Part shown: one piece after another, positions 34,182-45,651 of the stretch
How the letters are laid out: each line of letters opens with the position of its first letter
Position numbering within the stretch: the stretch's first letter is position 1
Source of the DNA: Mactra quadrangularis
Lineage: Eukaryota > Mollusca > Bivalvia > Venerida > Mactridae
Length of the DNA stretch: 64,000 nt
Assembly: GCA_025267735.1 (NCBI GenBank)
Contig: CM046307.1
Coordinates: 2,961,258-3,025,257 of the forward strand
Direction of reading: 5' to 3'
Program-made: the position numbers and the translations under genes
Notes under the pieces: generated by a model
What the model was told of the DNA's origin: nothing
The model's input: only the letters and a program-made list of their open reading frames with translations
The model's database searches: none

Positions 34182-35576
34182 ACTATAAAAGAAACACAAG
34201 TTCGCTTCAATTTCTAATAAAACTCTTAAGTTTGTTCGTAGCGATCCGTCTGACATTAAATTCCTCATTCATGTATCATTTGCTTGGGATTACTGTCTTT
34301 ACATAATTCACTGTCTGTTTTGGGGTTTTTTTTGCTTAGAGACGCCTCCTTTTTTATCCTAGATGTTTGACTTGATAAAATTTTATAATAAGCATCAAGA
34401 TTACGTGTAACCATAAAACTGTTTTATGCGTGTCAATATCTGATACTACATATAAAAGTAACATCACGAATAGTCTGCAGTGTTGTTTTCTATTATCATG
34501 TTTTTTTATTAAAAACAACCAGACAATAGATAAGCAAAATGTGCTAAAGTCAGAGAGTGCGAACAAATGGTATCTAACACTACAATGACGCGTTATACTT
34601 GAGACCTCCGTGTTTATTATACTCACGGTGACTTAAGCCGGGCATTTTTCACCATATACGGAATCTAGGTCGCACGCCTAAGGTAGATTTTTTGCTTTTT
34701 TTGAACTTATCATTTTGTATTTTTTCACAAGAATACGCATTTAAACCCCCCTGCTTACGAGATATGATTGCTGCAGATTTTTTTTCCTGAAAAAAATTAG
34801 CATGTTGGGCGTTATTTCGGAAACAGTTTTCAAGCGAGTGAAATTGCTGGGGGAGCGTTCATTGTATTTCAACGGTTTATGCGTTAAAGAGCCTTAATTT
34901 GTGCTGCCAGTTAAGCACATGCCATATTTATGTCATATATTCTTCCAATAAGCCCTATAGATACGACCACAATCTTTGAAAAGAGCTAGTTTGTAAATTA
35001 TGATAGAATAAGGATAATGATAACGCTCATTGTACGTGGTTTACAGGATATCGTAAAGGCACACGGTATATGGTCTTGGAACAATAGAAAAAAACACAAA
35101 AACATACTTTATCATATACAATGTTCTCGGCAACTTTTCTAACTACACATTCGTAAATACCTCATATTTCTTTAGGTTATATATCGTTATATATTAAAAC
35201 ATAGCAAAATTTCAATTTGTAATAAGCTACAAAGGAATTAAGCGCAACATTGATTGTGAAATAAGAAGTTTGCTAGGTCCAAGAAGCGCGTGTATTTTAT
35301 TTGTTTTTTTGCCTGGCAATTGCTACCAATGAGTAGAATACATACAAGACTACACGTATCTAGTCTGTAAGTATAGATACTTTTGAAAAACACTTTAAAA
35401 CCCAGTTATAGTTGCAGACATCACGCCATGATATAAAATCTATTACATATGCATGAAGTACATTCAAATTGATTAACAATGGTTGTCAACTCATTAAATA
35501 AAATCAGACTGTAGATAAAACATGTTTTAGCTGTAGATTCTCATAGAAACAGAAAATATTCATAAATTCTCGTGTA

Positions 35577-35860
35577 CTATCGATTTTTATAGCCACGAGT
35601 TCACGAGTTGAAATAAAAAAGATTTTACGCCAAAGTTGACGAATACTCTGTTTCTTTCATGCTTAGTTTTGTGTTTTATTAGAATGTGTTTTGCACAAAT
35701 TATATCGTGACGTCATTTCTTCGACAAGATGAAATCATTTATCTTCTAAGATGACGTCATTTACGATGAATATAATAGGATTATATTTTCACTACAATGA
35801 AAATTTAAAATTTATATTTTCATCATATATTTTCATCGAATAATGCGACGTTTTACCGTA
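35577..35860 (-). mobile_element. CRE-bearing foldback element, copy 2
   Basis: Inverted relative to the copy at 7712-8075. It runs from a half hairpin (CACGAGTTCACGAGTTGAAA; GCCAAAGTTGACGAATA) through TTTCATGCTTAG to TGACGTCA at 35708 and 35752. The middle site at 35730 has decayed to TGAAATCA, but the 22-bp spacing is kept. A self-complementary AAATTTAAAATTTATATTTTC region follows. Confidence 0.75.
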
Positions 35861-35883
35861 AAGCACGAAAGAAATAAAGGATA

Positions 35884-36030
35884 TTTGTTTATTTCGGTGT
35901 AAGATCGATTTTTATTTCACGAGTGAGTTAAGGATGCAATATTTTCACGAGTGGCGCATCCACGAGTGAAAATATACTCTCCTTAGCTCATGAGTGAAAT
36001 AAAAATCGATCTTACACCGAAATAAACAAA
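35884..36030. repeat. Hairpin with perfect 37-bp arms
   Basis: 35884-35920 and 35994-36030 are exact reverse complements (start TTTGTTTATTTCGGTGTAAG). The interior holds a second stem TTTTCACGAGTGG / CCACGAGTGAAAA. Homologous to the hairpin part of the element at 7914-8068. Confidence 0.9.
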
Positions 36031-36138
36031 TTTTCAGTTTTATTATATGCTTCAAACTAGCATTATTAATTGCTTTTAAAGACTGATATGCATTCCCTCT
36101 ATGGCGCCTCCTCCAGTCGTGTGCCTAAACGTTCAGAC

Positions 36139-36416
36139 GCCCGGCTATCTCAGTTGGTAGCACTCAAGTCTACTGATCGAGAAGTCGTGGGTTCGATTCC
36201 CTGACGGGGTCATGAAATTATTTCTACGGCCATTCTCCCTCCTACCAATGATTTTATTTATGTAGGGCAGTTGTCAGTCACTGACAAAAGTATGTCCTTA
36301 GTAGTTAGTTAACAGCTAAATCCAGAGATTTAGCCTTTCCGGGAACAGTGAGAAGTGGACTGCCCGCCGTTATATAACCTATACAATGTGTTGCTACGGC
36401 GTAAACCCAACAAAAA
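36139..36416 (+). mobile_element. tRNA-derived SINE, family D (full length)
   Basis: Head GCCCGGCTATCTCAGTTGGT with B-box GGGTTCGATTCCC. Body CGGCCATTCTCCCTCCTACC, GGCAGTTGTCAGTCACTGAC and a CCAGAGATTTAGCC block. The tail stem GCCGT/ACGGC encloses TATAACC and TGTGTTG, followed by AACCCAACAAAA. Other copies: 23172 (minus), 41382, 48083 (interrupted), 57604 (minus) and a tail at 60427 (minus). Confidence 0.92.
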
Positions 36417-36673
36417 TACATGTGCATAGATTATTTCTCATTGAAACATTTGTTCACGAAGTATTTTCTACACAAACCATTGCATCAACTAAACTTCAGA
36501 TTTTAAACAAACTTGTTATGTAAATACAAATCATGCATTTCATATAAACAAGGAATAGCCATTAAACATTGCAATAAATGTCATATAAAAGTGAAATGCA
36601 CAAACTAGATTATAATGTAATAGGACATTTAACGTCAGTTCGAAAACATTAAAACATACTAAAAACGATGAAA

Positions 36674-36907
36674 ACCCGGGTCAATATTGCAGTTGGTAGC
36701 GCGCCGGGATTCGGAATCTCATACCAGAGAGGGTGCAGGTTCGAATCACTCCCGCGGAGGTTATACCCTTCCATGAAAATTTGACGATAATGTCGATTTT
36801 TCTCCATTGATAAGATAATATAGAAAAGTTTCCGGCCTTGTGGAAGGGTAGGCGAGTACTAGTTATAGACAATGGTCCAGGAAAGCTAGGGTAGGTGCGC
36901 CGGACGC
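36674..36907 (+). mobile_element. Family A SINE, left arm of an inverted pair
   Basis: tRNA-like head with a mutated A-box (ATATTGCAGTTGGTAGCGCG) and B-box GGTTCGAATCACT. The copy ends abruptly after GTAGGTGCGCCGGACGC and lacks the tail stem-loop, meeting an inverted copy directly. Confidence 0.85.
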
Positions 36908-37132
36908 ACATAACCTAGCTTGTCTGGACCATTTTTCTATAACCAGTACTCACCTACCCTTCCACAAGGCCGAAAACTTCTCCATATACCTTATTAATGT
37001 AGGAAAATTATCATTATTGTCAAATTTTCAGGAAAAAGTTTAACCTGCCGGTGTGGGATTCGAACCCGTACCTCCTTCGGGACACTAGATACAAAATCCA
37101 GGCGCGCTACCAACTGCGCTACCGACCCGGGT
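36908..37132 (-). mobile_element. Family A SINE, right arm of an inverted pair
   Basis: A tail-to-tail partner of the preceding copy, truncated at nearly the same point. Its head at 37132 keeps GGTAGCGCAGTTGGTAGCGC and GGGTTCGAATCCC. The two arms share about 225 bp of complementarity with almost no spacer. Confidence 0.88.
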
Positions 37133-38289
37133 TAGGTATTATAATAAGACACATGTATTGGACACAACAAAATCGATGGAAACTTTTTTCTCCATACATT
37201 GGTATAACGATCGATACAAGAGAGTTCAGTTACCTTCATAAGCTTTTACGTAATTGCCTTTCTAGGTCAATTACGACGAATACTTACCGCGTGCGGGGAT
37301 AATTATGAATTTTGTAATGACCCGAACCATGTGTCCGCTAAAATGTGTCGCTTAGATAATTTAATATGCGTTGATGGAAAAACAAATGATGTCTGTAACT
37401 GCCCTACTTGGTAAAGTAATTTAGGTTATATTTCGTCCTGTGATGTTCTTCCTAGCAACATTATAATTTATATTGATGCGAATATATTTCAAGCAATCGA
37501 AACTGAAAAAATAGTTTTTGTGGTTTCTTTTTATAGAAGTTAATCACGAATGTTACCGTTATTGAGACGTATATATATAAGTGTTTCGGATTCTATACAA
37601 GAAGCCATGTGATTTTCTTCCCTATTCAGTACATGTACTACATTTCAAGTAGATATGTACTCATCAGAAATGAGATTTTAAATTAAGACACGTTCATCGA
37701 TGCTTCACAACGGCTAAATATAAAATAGGATCAGGAATAAATGACAATTTCCTTCTGAACCCGACCAACCCTAAGCAATTTTGCAAATGAGTTTATAATA
37801 AAATTAACAATATGTTCGTAGAAAGTGTTATGGTGGATTAAATTTCACACGGCATTATTCTATAAGTAAATAAGCAGATAAGTGTTGAGGAAAGTATTCC
37901 CTTCGACCGAATTCATACGTAAGTCGAAGAATAACAACATAAATAATCAGTGTCAGTTTGCACCAAGCATCAAGCAAGCTTGTGATGAGTTTTTTCTTAC
38001 TGTGATTGTAGAACTAATGTGGTATGTGATTTGACAATGGAAACCTATTTATAATACGTTTAAATAAGTATTAAAAACAAATCGAAATATTTTCTGTTGT
38101 CGTGGGTGATGAGTAGTGCCCAAGCTCTTTATATTCTGTTCTCACTGGTTGAACTCACTTTTAATTTATAATAATTTATTTAGATTAACAATTTACAATA
38201 TTCTGGATAAATCTAAGTCCATACTGTTAATAAAATGCTGCATTTATACCATGTAAATGTCTCTATTATGGAGGATGATTACAGACAAA

Positions 38290-38545
38290 ATTGCATCATG
38301 CTTGATGCTATTCTATCTTACACATTTTTACTTTCATGTTCGACATTCATTCTTCGAACTTACATATTGCAATTTTATCATGCTTGATTCTATTCCATCT
38401 TCCACATTTTTACTTTCATGTTCGACATTCATTCTTCGAACTTACATATTGCAATTTTATCATGCTTGATTCTATTCTATCTTCCACATTTTTACTTTCA
38501 TGTTCGACATTTATTCTCCGAACTTACATATTGCAATTTTATCAT
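38290..38545 (+). repeat. 82-bp tandem array, left arm (about 3 units)
   Basis: Units contain CACATTTTTACTTTCATGTT, CGACATTCATTCTTCGAACT and TTGCAATTTTATCATGCTTG. Because 82 is not a multiple of three, each unit is open in a different frame, giving overlapping look-alike peptides that are not evidence of a gene. Confidence 0.9.
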
Positions 38546-38694
38546 GTTTATTCCGTCATTGAATGAAGATAACAAAATACGTAATAAGCGATATAGCATG
38601 TAAAACTAGCGAGGATGAAGTAAGCATTACGAATAAACAAGTTTGAATTAAGCTAAATTAATGTACATTCATTATTACACCAGAGGGCGCTACT

Positions 38695-38718
38695 CAATGA
38701 GCTATATATAGCTCATTG
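38695..38718. repeat. Perfect 24-bp palindrome
   Basis: CAATGAGCTATA and its exact reverse complement meet with no spacer at 38706/38707, just inside the left arm of the 82-bp-repeat element. Confidence 0.85.
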
Positions 38719-38891
38719 CGTTGATAGCGTATGGTTCCCGACCTGTACACTAAAACTTTCGGTTGTCTCCCGTTGAACGTAGGAACTACGTAGTTGAAAA
38801 CGCGCGACTTTTCTTGTTCCGTCGTGTGAACGAGACTTCATCTTGTTAACTGAGTGACAACGCAAGTAACGCAATTTATTTGAATTATTCA

Positions 38892-39338
38892 CAGGCGCGT
38901 AGCTACCAGTACGCAGAGTACGCAGCTGCGTACAAATTGGTCCAGAAAACCGTATATGCACAAACGCCAAAAATGCAATAAAAACTAAGACCTGAAGGGG
39001 GGTATGGGATGTAAAACAAAACTGCTCATTATTTTACTAACCTTATCAAGTTACGTTTCAATGGGACTTGCCTTTAAAATTTGTAAGTCGAGTTTGCGGT
39101 TTAAATTCGTTGTTTGTCTTTGACTCCAGACTATATAATTCTTGAACGCTGGTTTGAAATTATTGGTAATTGGTACGAATGTCTTCCTATACTTGTGCCC
39201 GGAATGAATTATTCAAACTCTTTTAATAATTACCAAACCGCTCCAGAGATGATCTACAGAAAAACAAATTCGGGGATGGCATGCCCTTGACCCCCTAGAA
39301 TTATGCGTACACATTAAAAAGCCCTTGCTACGCCTCTG
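38892..39338. mobile_element. hAT-like MITE nested in the 82-bp-repeat element
   Basis: The left end CAGGCGCGTAGCTACC and the right end GCTACGCCTCTG are imperfect inverses of a CAGAGGCGTAGC-type hAT terminus. GCGTAC words occur near both ends. A clean 8-bp duplication is not visible. Confidence 0.5.
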
Positions 39339-40069
39339 ATTCATACTTGTTTTTATTTAATTCATGGAAAATTCTCTAAGCGGTACTTTTCGCCATCGTA
39401 TTTGTAATACAATGCACTAAAGTCATTGTTGCACAAATCTCTTGTTCTATTAAATTCCTTGTAAAACAGTTGCAATGCTAAAAAGGAGTCGGATCAAATG
39501 GCGTCAGGTGTCGGATGCGTGACATGGGTCAAATATGTGCAATATATTTAACTCTGAAAGTAATAGATAGAGCTAATATTCATTCACATAATATTAAGCC
39601 AATGTGAGTGACTATGATCGTGTATTTTGACTGCATTCAGTTGAAACATATTTGTAAACAAGACAAAATACAATAGTCTTGGTGAATGTGAATGAGATAG
39701 TCGTAATTATAATCGTCTGCTATCTAATAGTCTAGCCTAATACGACATACTGGATTTTTATTTCTTGAAAAACTCACACAGTCAAAATAATTAACTTATC
39801 TACAATGGCCTATATTGTTTTACTCTATTACCAGTTCGGAGTAATTCGGTATTTTACGGAAATAGACGAATAGACCTCGCGTAGCGACATCTGGTGTCAA
39901 AATAAGACTCCTCATATTATGCTTGCTCCGAAATTTTACATTCTTCATTACTGATTACTTGTTGAAAATTGTAACTTCTTCATTCGTAATGCTAAGTTCA
40001 TTCTCGCTAGTTTTACATGCTATCGCTTATAAAGTATTTTGTTATCTTCATTCAATGACAGAATAAACA

Positions 40070-40480
40070 TGATAAAATTGCAATATGTAAGTTCGGAGAA
40101 TGAATGTCGAACATGAAAGTAAAAATGTGGAAGATGGAATAGAATCAAGCATGATAAAATTGCAATATGTAAGTTCGAAGAATGAATGTCGAACATGAAA
40201 GTAAAAATGTGGAAGATGGAATAGAATCAAGCATGATAAAATTGCAATATGTAAGTTCGGAGAATGTATGTCGAACATGAAAGTAAAAATGTGGAAGATG
40301 GAATAGAATCAAGCATGATACAATTGCAATATGTAAGTTCGAAGAATGAATGTCGAACATGAAAGTAAAAATGTGGAAGATGGAATAGAATCAAGCATGA
40401 TACAATTGCAATATGTAAGTTCGAAGAATGAATGTCGAACATGAAAGTAAAAATGTGTAAGATAGAACAGCATCAAGCAT
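40070..40480 (-). repeat. 82-bp tandem array, right arm (about 5 units)
   Basis: Inverse of the left array with two more units, so the arms have changed length independently. Units differ from one another at only a few positions (for example ATAAAATTGC versus ATACAATTGC). Confidence 0.9.
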
Positions 40481-40729
40481 GATGTAATTTTGTCTGTAAT
40501 CATCCTCCATACTCTATATCCAGCTAGATTTTAATTTGACGGTTTATCTAAATATACTAGTATACTGAAACGTTGCTCACATAGTAATGCTGAAGTATAA
40601 GCGCAATTAAGTAATCATGACTCTAGAATCGCACTTCTGATAGTAATAATGCATACAATGTAGCAATTTCGCCTCATCGGGTGCATTATTATTCAGAACA
40701 GGGAATACAGTGAAGTGCATTTGAATAAC

Positions 40730-41241
40730 CAGGGATTCTATATAACAGGGACTAGTAACGAAGTGCTTTTTTGAGTTTTCACGTTCGTCACTGTCTATAA
40801 CTGGCTGAAGTAGGCTGTACAAACTATTCCAGAGTTTAAAAACTTGATTTATGTTTTTGTACATGTCTTCCATGCAACTTGTGAATGTTTCTGAAGTTTT
40901 TGACAAAAATTGTTTCAATTATGACCGAAAATATGACTTTATGACCGAAAATATGACTTTAGGTGATGTAAAATTGGGTTAAAAATGGCAGATCGGCGGG
41001 AAAATGCATTATTTTGTGAAACAGTCTGTGAGCGTAATTTACCTAAAAATCATCTAGAAACACATTTTTACAATTTTCCATTTATGTCAATTTGAATGGT
41101 ACTGGTACAAAAAAACATATGAATATCTTTATTTAAACCTAGTTAAACTTGTTTTCCGTATGGGCCGAAATAATAGCGACGACAGTGAAATTTGATGAAA
41201 ATCTATCGCATTTTACAAATCCCTGTTATATAAAATCCCTG
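40730..41241. mobile_element. hAT-like 512-bp TIR element
   Basis: CAGGGATTCTATATAACAGG (40730) is inverted at 41220-41241 (CCCTGTTATATAAAATCCCTG). Flanking octamers TGAATAAC and TGAAAACC agree at 6 of 8 positions, consistent with an old 8-bp duplication. A 20-bp unit (ATGACCGAAAATATGACTTT) is tandemly doubled at 40921-40960. A 103-codon minus frame (40918-40607) starts inside but crosses the left end, so it is probably not genuine. Confidence 0.7.
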
Positions 41242-41381
41242 TGAAAACCCATATAATCCTAAAGGGGAAAATATCACAAAGATTTCGTACTTATTTAGTG
41301 TGCAGATAGTGTATTTCTCTACTAAATCAAGTTCAAAAATGTAGAATTATACAAATAATACCCATTTGCTTTTGATTGTGT

Positions 41382-41670
41382 GGAAGGTAAGTTCAGTTGG
41401 TAGCACACAAGTCTACTGATCGAGGATCGCGAGTTCGATTCCCGGGCGGGGCATATTATTTCTACGGCCATTCTCCCTCCTACTAATGATTTTAATTATG
41501 TAGGGCAGTTGTCAGTCACAGACAAAAGTATCCGCTTAATAGTTGGTTAACAGCTGAACCCAGAGATTTAGCCTTTCCAGGAGGAGTGAGTAGGTTGACG
41601 GACCACCGATATGACCTATACAATGTGTTGCTACGGCGTTAAACCAAACAAATAAACCCAACAAACAAAC
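41382..41670 (+). mobile_element. tRNA-derived SINE, family D
   Basis: Damaged first bases, then TTCAGTTGGTAGCACACAAG, B-box GAGTTCGATTCCCGGG, full body, and a tail with TATGACC, TGTGTTG and ACGGCGTTAAACC. The 3' tail has repeated AACAAA words. Confidence 0.9.
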
Positions 41671-41819
41671 GTTTTATAGGTGCTGTTCATGATATGATTT
41701 CAGACACCTTTTACATGTACATGTATGTTTTTGATTTACACTGTTTACTGAAAGTAATATGAGTTTTACAAAATTTAATATTCATCCCTCCGCCTACACA
41801 TTATATTTGTTTATATATT

Positions 41820-42100
41820 TTTACTGGGATTAACGTCGTGTCAACACAATCTAGGCAATTTTACGGCGTCCAGCACATCTAACCTTGCTTTCCCAAACCC
41901 TTGTCTATAACAAGTACTCACCTACTCTTCAACAAGGCCGGAAACTTCTACATGTAACTTATCAATGGAGGAAAATTGACATAATTGTTAAATTTTCATG
42001 GAAGGGTACAACCTCCCCGGGTGGGAATCGAATCCGTATCCCCTTCGGGACACGAGATTTCAAATCACGACGATCTACCAACAGCGCTTTCGACCCGTGT
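41820..42100 (-). mobile_element. tRNA-derived SINE, family A
   Basis: Minus-strand copy with head at 42100 (ACACGGGTCGAAAGCGCTGT), B-box ACGGATTCGATTCCC, complete body, and a tail stem with ACGCCGT opposite ACGACGT. It lies 150 bp from a plus-strand family D copy. Confidence 0.88.
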
Positions 42101-43990
42101 TGCCTACGAATAACTTCATTCAGTCAGTGTCGTTTTTGAATTAAGGCCAAGCCAAATTCTGTTAAGCGTCAACTCAAATTTTCACAAACCTAGGTACCTA
42201 TTCACAAAAACAAATAATCCGAAAACACAAATATTTTTTAAGACAAAAACAATACATTATATATTTTTTCAATGAAATTACATCATATGAAACAATGGTC
42301 TGAATACAATATAAAATGACTAGTGGTTTTTTTACGTAAAATATATATTGTATTAATGACGCAGTTATGATAAATTGCTTACGATGAATAACGTTGTTGC
42401 CGAACACAATTTTCCCTAAAATTAAATTGTCGTATTAAATCCCGGAACATCGGAATTATTTAAGAAAATTTTACCAGCATATTTGTTTTTTATTTTGATT
42501 GAGCACTCTAAAACCTACGCGCACGCTTAACAAAATTTCGATATGGGGGGCACACTTTCTAGGGAGGGGTTCCAAAATATTCAAACCACATTATACACCG
42601 TATGCCGAATAGCACAACATATTAATAATTAAAACTATTTAAGGTAGTTTATTATTAGATCTATGTTAAACACAAAGGCGTACAAGAGAAAACTACAAAA
42701 CAAAAAATTACAGTTAAAAATACAATCATAGACAGGTACATTTTGGAAATTTCAGGGGGGGGGGGGGTCTGGACAACTGTTAAAATTACTTGCTTATGAC
42801 ATTTTGAATATTGCAAAAAACATTGAAATAAACAAGCACGTGTATGTATATCACCTTCGTAAGAAACGCTTGACATAATTATGAATTCTAAGGTTCATAA
42901 TAACCCATTAACATATTACCAATTATCAGAATATGGCAGCACCACTTACATTAATTAACATGTTCAAGTGCCTGATATCATTCCCGGTGTATTTTTTCTA
43001 GATATTCGACATTATTATGAAATCTACTTACGATAAATGTTTTATTTTGAAAAAGTGTCAGCTTAATTGAAATTGACTTGTATTTTAACACTAAAACGCA
43101 CACATACACATGATGAATTATAGCTATCGATCATTTAGTGTCCAAGTGAATCATTGTATACACTTAAGATTTTAGCTGCATTGTTCAAATCTTGTACATC
43201 TTTTTAAATAGTTTTTTTTTATTGGATATAAAAAGCCATTCATTAGTCGTAAACGGTGTCGATGGTAAGTTCTCGTTGACATTCTTGGAACATATTACTT
43301 TCATTTAACACGCATTCAATGTCAACATGTCTTATCGGCAATCTGATTTTGTCGGACAATCCTTTATTGCGAAACTTGATGACGATACAGTAAAACCACC
43401 CATTTAACCTTTCCACTGTGAGAGACTGAAGTATGTTCATGTTAAGCGATCGTTAACAATCAAGTTAAAAATAACCCATAAGGGAAATATCAATTGCTGT
43501 TGTAGTGCAGAGGAATTGTTCTGTAGACGGCCGCTCTGTAGAAGTTATACCGAATGGTATTTATCAGTTTTATGGCTCATTATTGCTATCCCACATTGTA
43601 ATGCAATAAAACTAATTCTGAACTACAGTTTAATGGGTTTTCTAACCTTGCACAGACAGTAAAAACAATGTTATTGGCATATTATTAGGAAAAAGCACAA
43701 TGAACGGATTAATTTCTATTGTTTTTAGTTATTTTCATTGAAACGATGATAGACATTTGAACCGCAGGGTAATCGCACATATTGAATGAATTCTTGATAG
43801 TGTCTATTACACATTTATTTAATTATTAGTTGGCACATGTTTTTGTATAGCTAGTTTTGGGTAACACGAAATATTGTGTAATAATAATTTCATTTAAGAT
43901 TGTCTCAAGCATAGACGGATCCAGCGTGGTTAACTGGATAACTGTACTTGTATTTATGAAATTTATATTGATATATCTTTGAGGATATAT
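42101..43990. other. Non-coding stretch, 1.9 kb
   Basis: Holds a G13 run near 42757 and no supported gene. Frames of 64-71 codons on the minus strand are hydrophobic, low-complexity readings. Confidence 0.45.
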
Positions 43991-44243
43991 ACTAGGACGA
44001 AAAAGAAACGCCGGGTACATAAAATATGCAACACATGTCCGGCCGTGTTTCGCAAAACAAGAAGGGTCATCGTTAAAAGGGGGTATTTTTTCACATAATC
44101 AGCATCGGAAATCGATTGAAACTTCAACAGCTGGTTCCATACAGATGGCATTTCATACAAAAATAAATATAATAATCCAATAATACAATTTATCCCTTAA
44201 AACAATCATTATAGGTTACCCGGCGTTTCTTTTTCGTCCTAGT
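43991..44243. mobile_element. 253-bp MITE, Tc1/mariner-like
   Basis: Perfect 27-bp inverted ends begin ACTAGGACGAAAAAGAAACG and end with the inverse at 44243. The flanks read ...ATAT and ATAT..., compatible with a TA duplication. The interior lacks a usable transposase frame. Confidence 0.8.
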
Positions 44244-44654
44244 ATATTTATGGACGCTTACTTGTTGGAGTTAAGTCGTATATTTCATCTTCGTATTAAT
44301 GTACTGTGTTTCTGTTAATTATCATTATTGATATATTGTGCGTCCTTTAGTTCAGCATATTGTTATGTATTGTTTTATATTGTATCTACGCTCGATGTTC
44401 TAAAGATGTTCTAGCTGAATCTTCCGCTGTATAAGCAGATATTTAATACTAGTATTTAATCACTCTGGCTTCCTGACGGCGAGGCAATTTTTACTTGTAT
44501 TTATACTCTGCTAGCTACACGTCAATTAACAAAGAGGTTACATATACATACGCACGTACGCGCACATTGCAATATAAAGTCTGAAATTATGGTATTAATT
44601 TTTGGTCAGGCTGAACAAATAACAAGAAAGATAATGTGGGAGCCACATTAAAGC

Positions 44655-45262
44655 CGGGTTTTTCCGCATATGGGGAACATATAAAACAAGTTTACGTTAT
44701 TACAAAAGAAAGTCATTTGATAAATTGCTGATCGAAAAAATGACTGGAAAGTTTGGAAACTGCCAATATATTTGCTATTAAAGAGATCCAACATACTGAA
44801 AACTTTAACGTAAAAAGTACAAAGGGAAAAATCCATATTTAAGCCAGATAGAGTTGCGGTTACCGTTTAATTCTTCCAACAGATGGTATGAAATTTCATA
44901 AACATCTAACCATAAATGGCAGAGATATCCAACAATCTGGAAACTTTAACGCAAAAAAACCAAAGGGAAATAAACCTTAATTAAGCCAGGTAGAGTTGCG
45001 TTTGCTGCCTAATTCTTTTCAACAGATGGAATGTAATCATTGTATGAAACTTCGTAAACATATACCTATAAATGGCAGAGATATCTAACAATTTGAAAAC
45101 TTTAACGCAAACATTTCAAAGGGAAATTATCCATAATTAAACCAGGTAGAGTTGTGTTTACTGTCTTATACTGTTCATCACATGGTATGTGATCATTGTA
45201 TGAAGTTTCGTAAAGATCTGACAATCAATGGCAGAAATATATGCTGAATTAAAAACTTTAAC
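44655..45262 (+). repeat. Diverged tandem repeat, period about 142-156 bp
   Basis: AAACTTTAACG starts at 44799, 44941, 45097 and about 45252. Between them recur a CAAAGGGAAA block, AAGCCAGGTAGAGTTGCG, CAACAGATGG and TAAATGGCAGAGATAT in fixed order. Non-coding. Confidence 0.85.
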
Positions 45263-45423
45263 GCAATTGTAAACGACACCGGACGCCCGCCTGCCCACTC
45301 GTGTTTCTCCAAACTATTAGCTGAATTTTTTTTCGTTTAAAAAAAACGGCTAAAATTGATATAATGAGCAAGATTATTTTTAACTTTGAAATAGCGTACT
45401 TTGAATTACAAATGAAATATAAG

Positions 45424-45651
45424 GCCACAACAAGTTGATCATATGTTCTATGGATTTTTCTGGGGGGGGGGAATGGGGCGAGCGAGCGAAGAATTTTTTT
45501 TAAAAAGTCTTTATTCACTTGCTTTATATAGCCGTTTGACCAAATTTTTATGAGCGAGCGAGGAAATAAAAATATTTTAATTTTTTTGTAAAAACCGTCA
45601 AAATTAAGGTGCGAGCGAATCCATAGAACATTATGATCAATTTGTTGTGGC
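45424..45651. mobile_element. 228-bp MITE with 5-bp flanking repeat
   Basis: GCCACAACAAGTTGATCAT (45424) is inverted at the right end (GATCAATTTGTTGTGGC, ending 45651), and both continue into TTCTATGGATT. ATAAG flanks both sides. GCGAGCGA words occur near both ends. A 141-codon minus frame that crosses this element is not a gene. Confidence 0.75.

Larger units (their letters stand above)
38267..40511. mobile_element. 2.24-kb TIR element with 82-bp subterminal tandem repeats
   Basis: Starts TATGGAGGATGATTACAGAC and ends with its inverse. The direct repeat CTCTAT flanks it on both sides. Each end carries an array of the same 82-bp unit in opposite orientation, then about 90 bp of further inverted match (CATTGAATGAAGATAACAAA; ATGTAAAACTAGCGAG). 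B2 has the uninterrupted target at 49730 (AAATGTCTCTATATCCAGCT), confirming the insertion and the 6-bp duplication. No transposase frame was seen. A 6-bp duplication and long inverted ends recall Polinton/Maverick or Dada elements, but the terminal bases do not settle it. Confidence 0.88.
34325..41000 (+). repeat. Segmental duplication copy B1
   Basis: Ordered matches to B2 in the same orientation: TCCTAGATGTTTGACTT (34360)/TCCTAGATTTTTGACTT (45807), ATTGCAATAAATGTCATAT (36568/46924), a TTTCTAGGTCAATTA block (37261/47632), CGAAGAATAACAACATAA (37925/49118), and GCATTTATACC with AAATGTCTCTAT (38240/49710). B1 holds a CRE foldback element, three SINEs and the 82-bp-repeat element that B2 lacks. 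Confidence 0.8.

Noticed and set aside
38257..40503. Set of overlapping 60-76 codon frames sharing FDIHSSNLHIAILSC-like peptides
   Set aside because: They are translations of the 82-bp tandem unit in successive frames on both arms, not genes.
40607..40918. 103-codon minus frame with plausible composition
   Set aside because: It starts inside the 512-bp hAT-like element and runs out through its left end into unrelated flank; no domain recognised.
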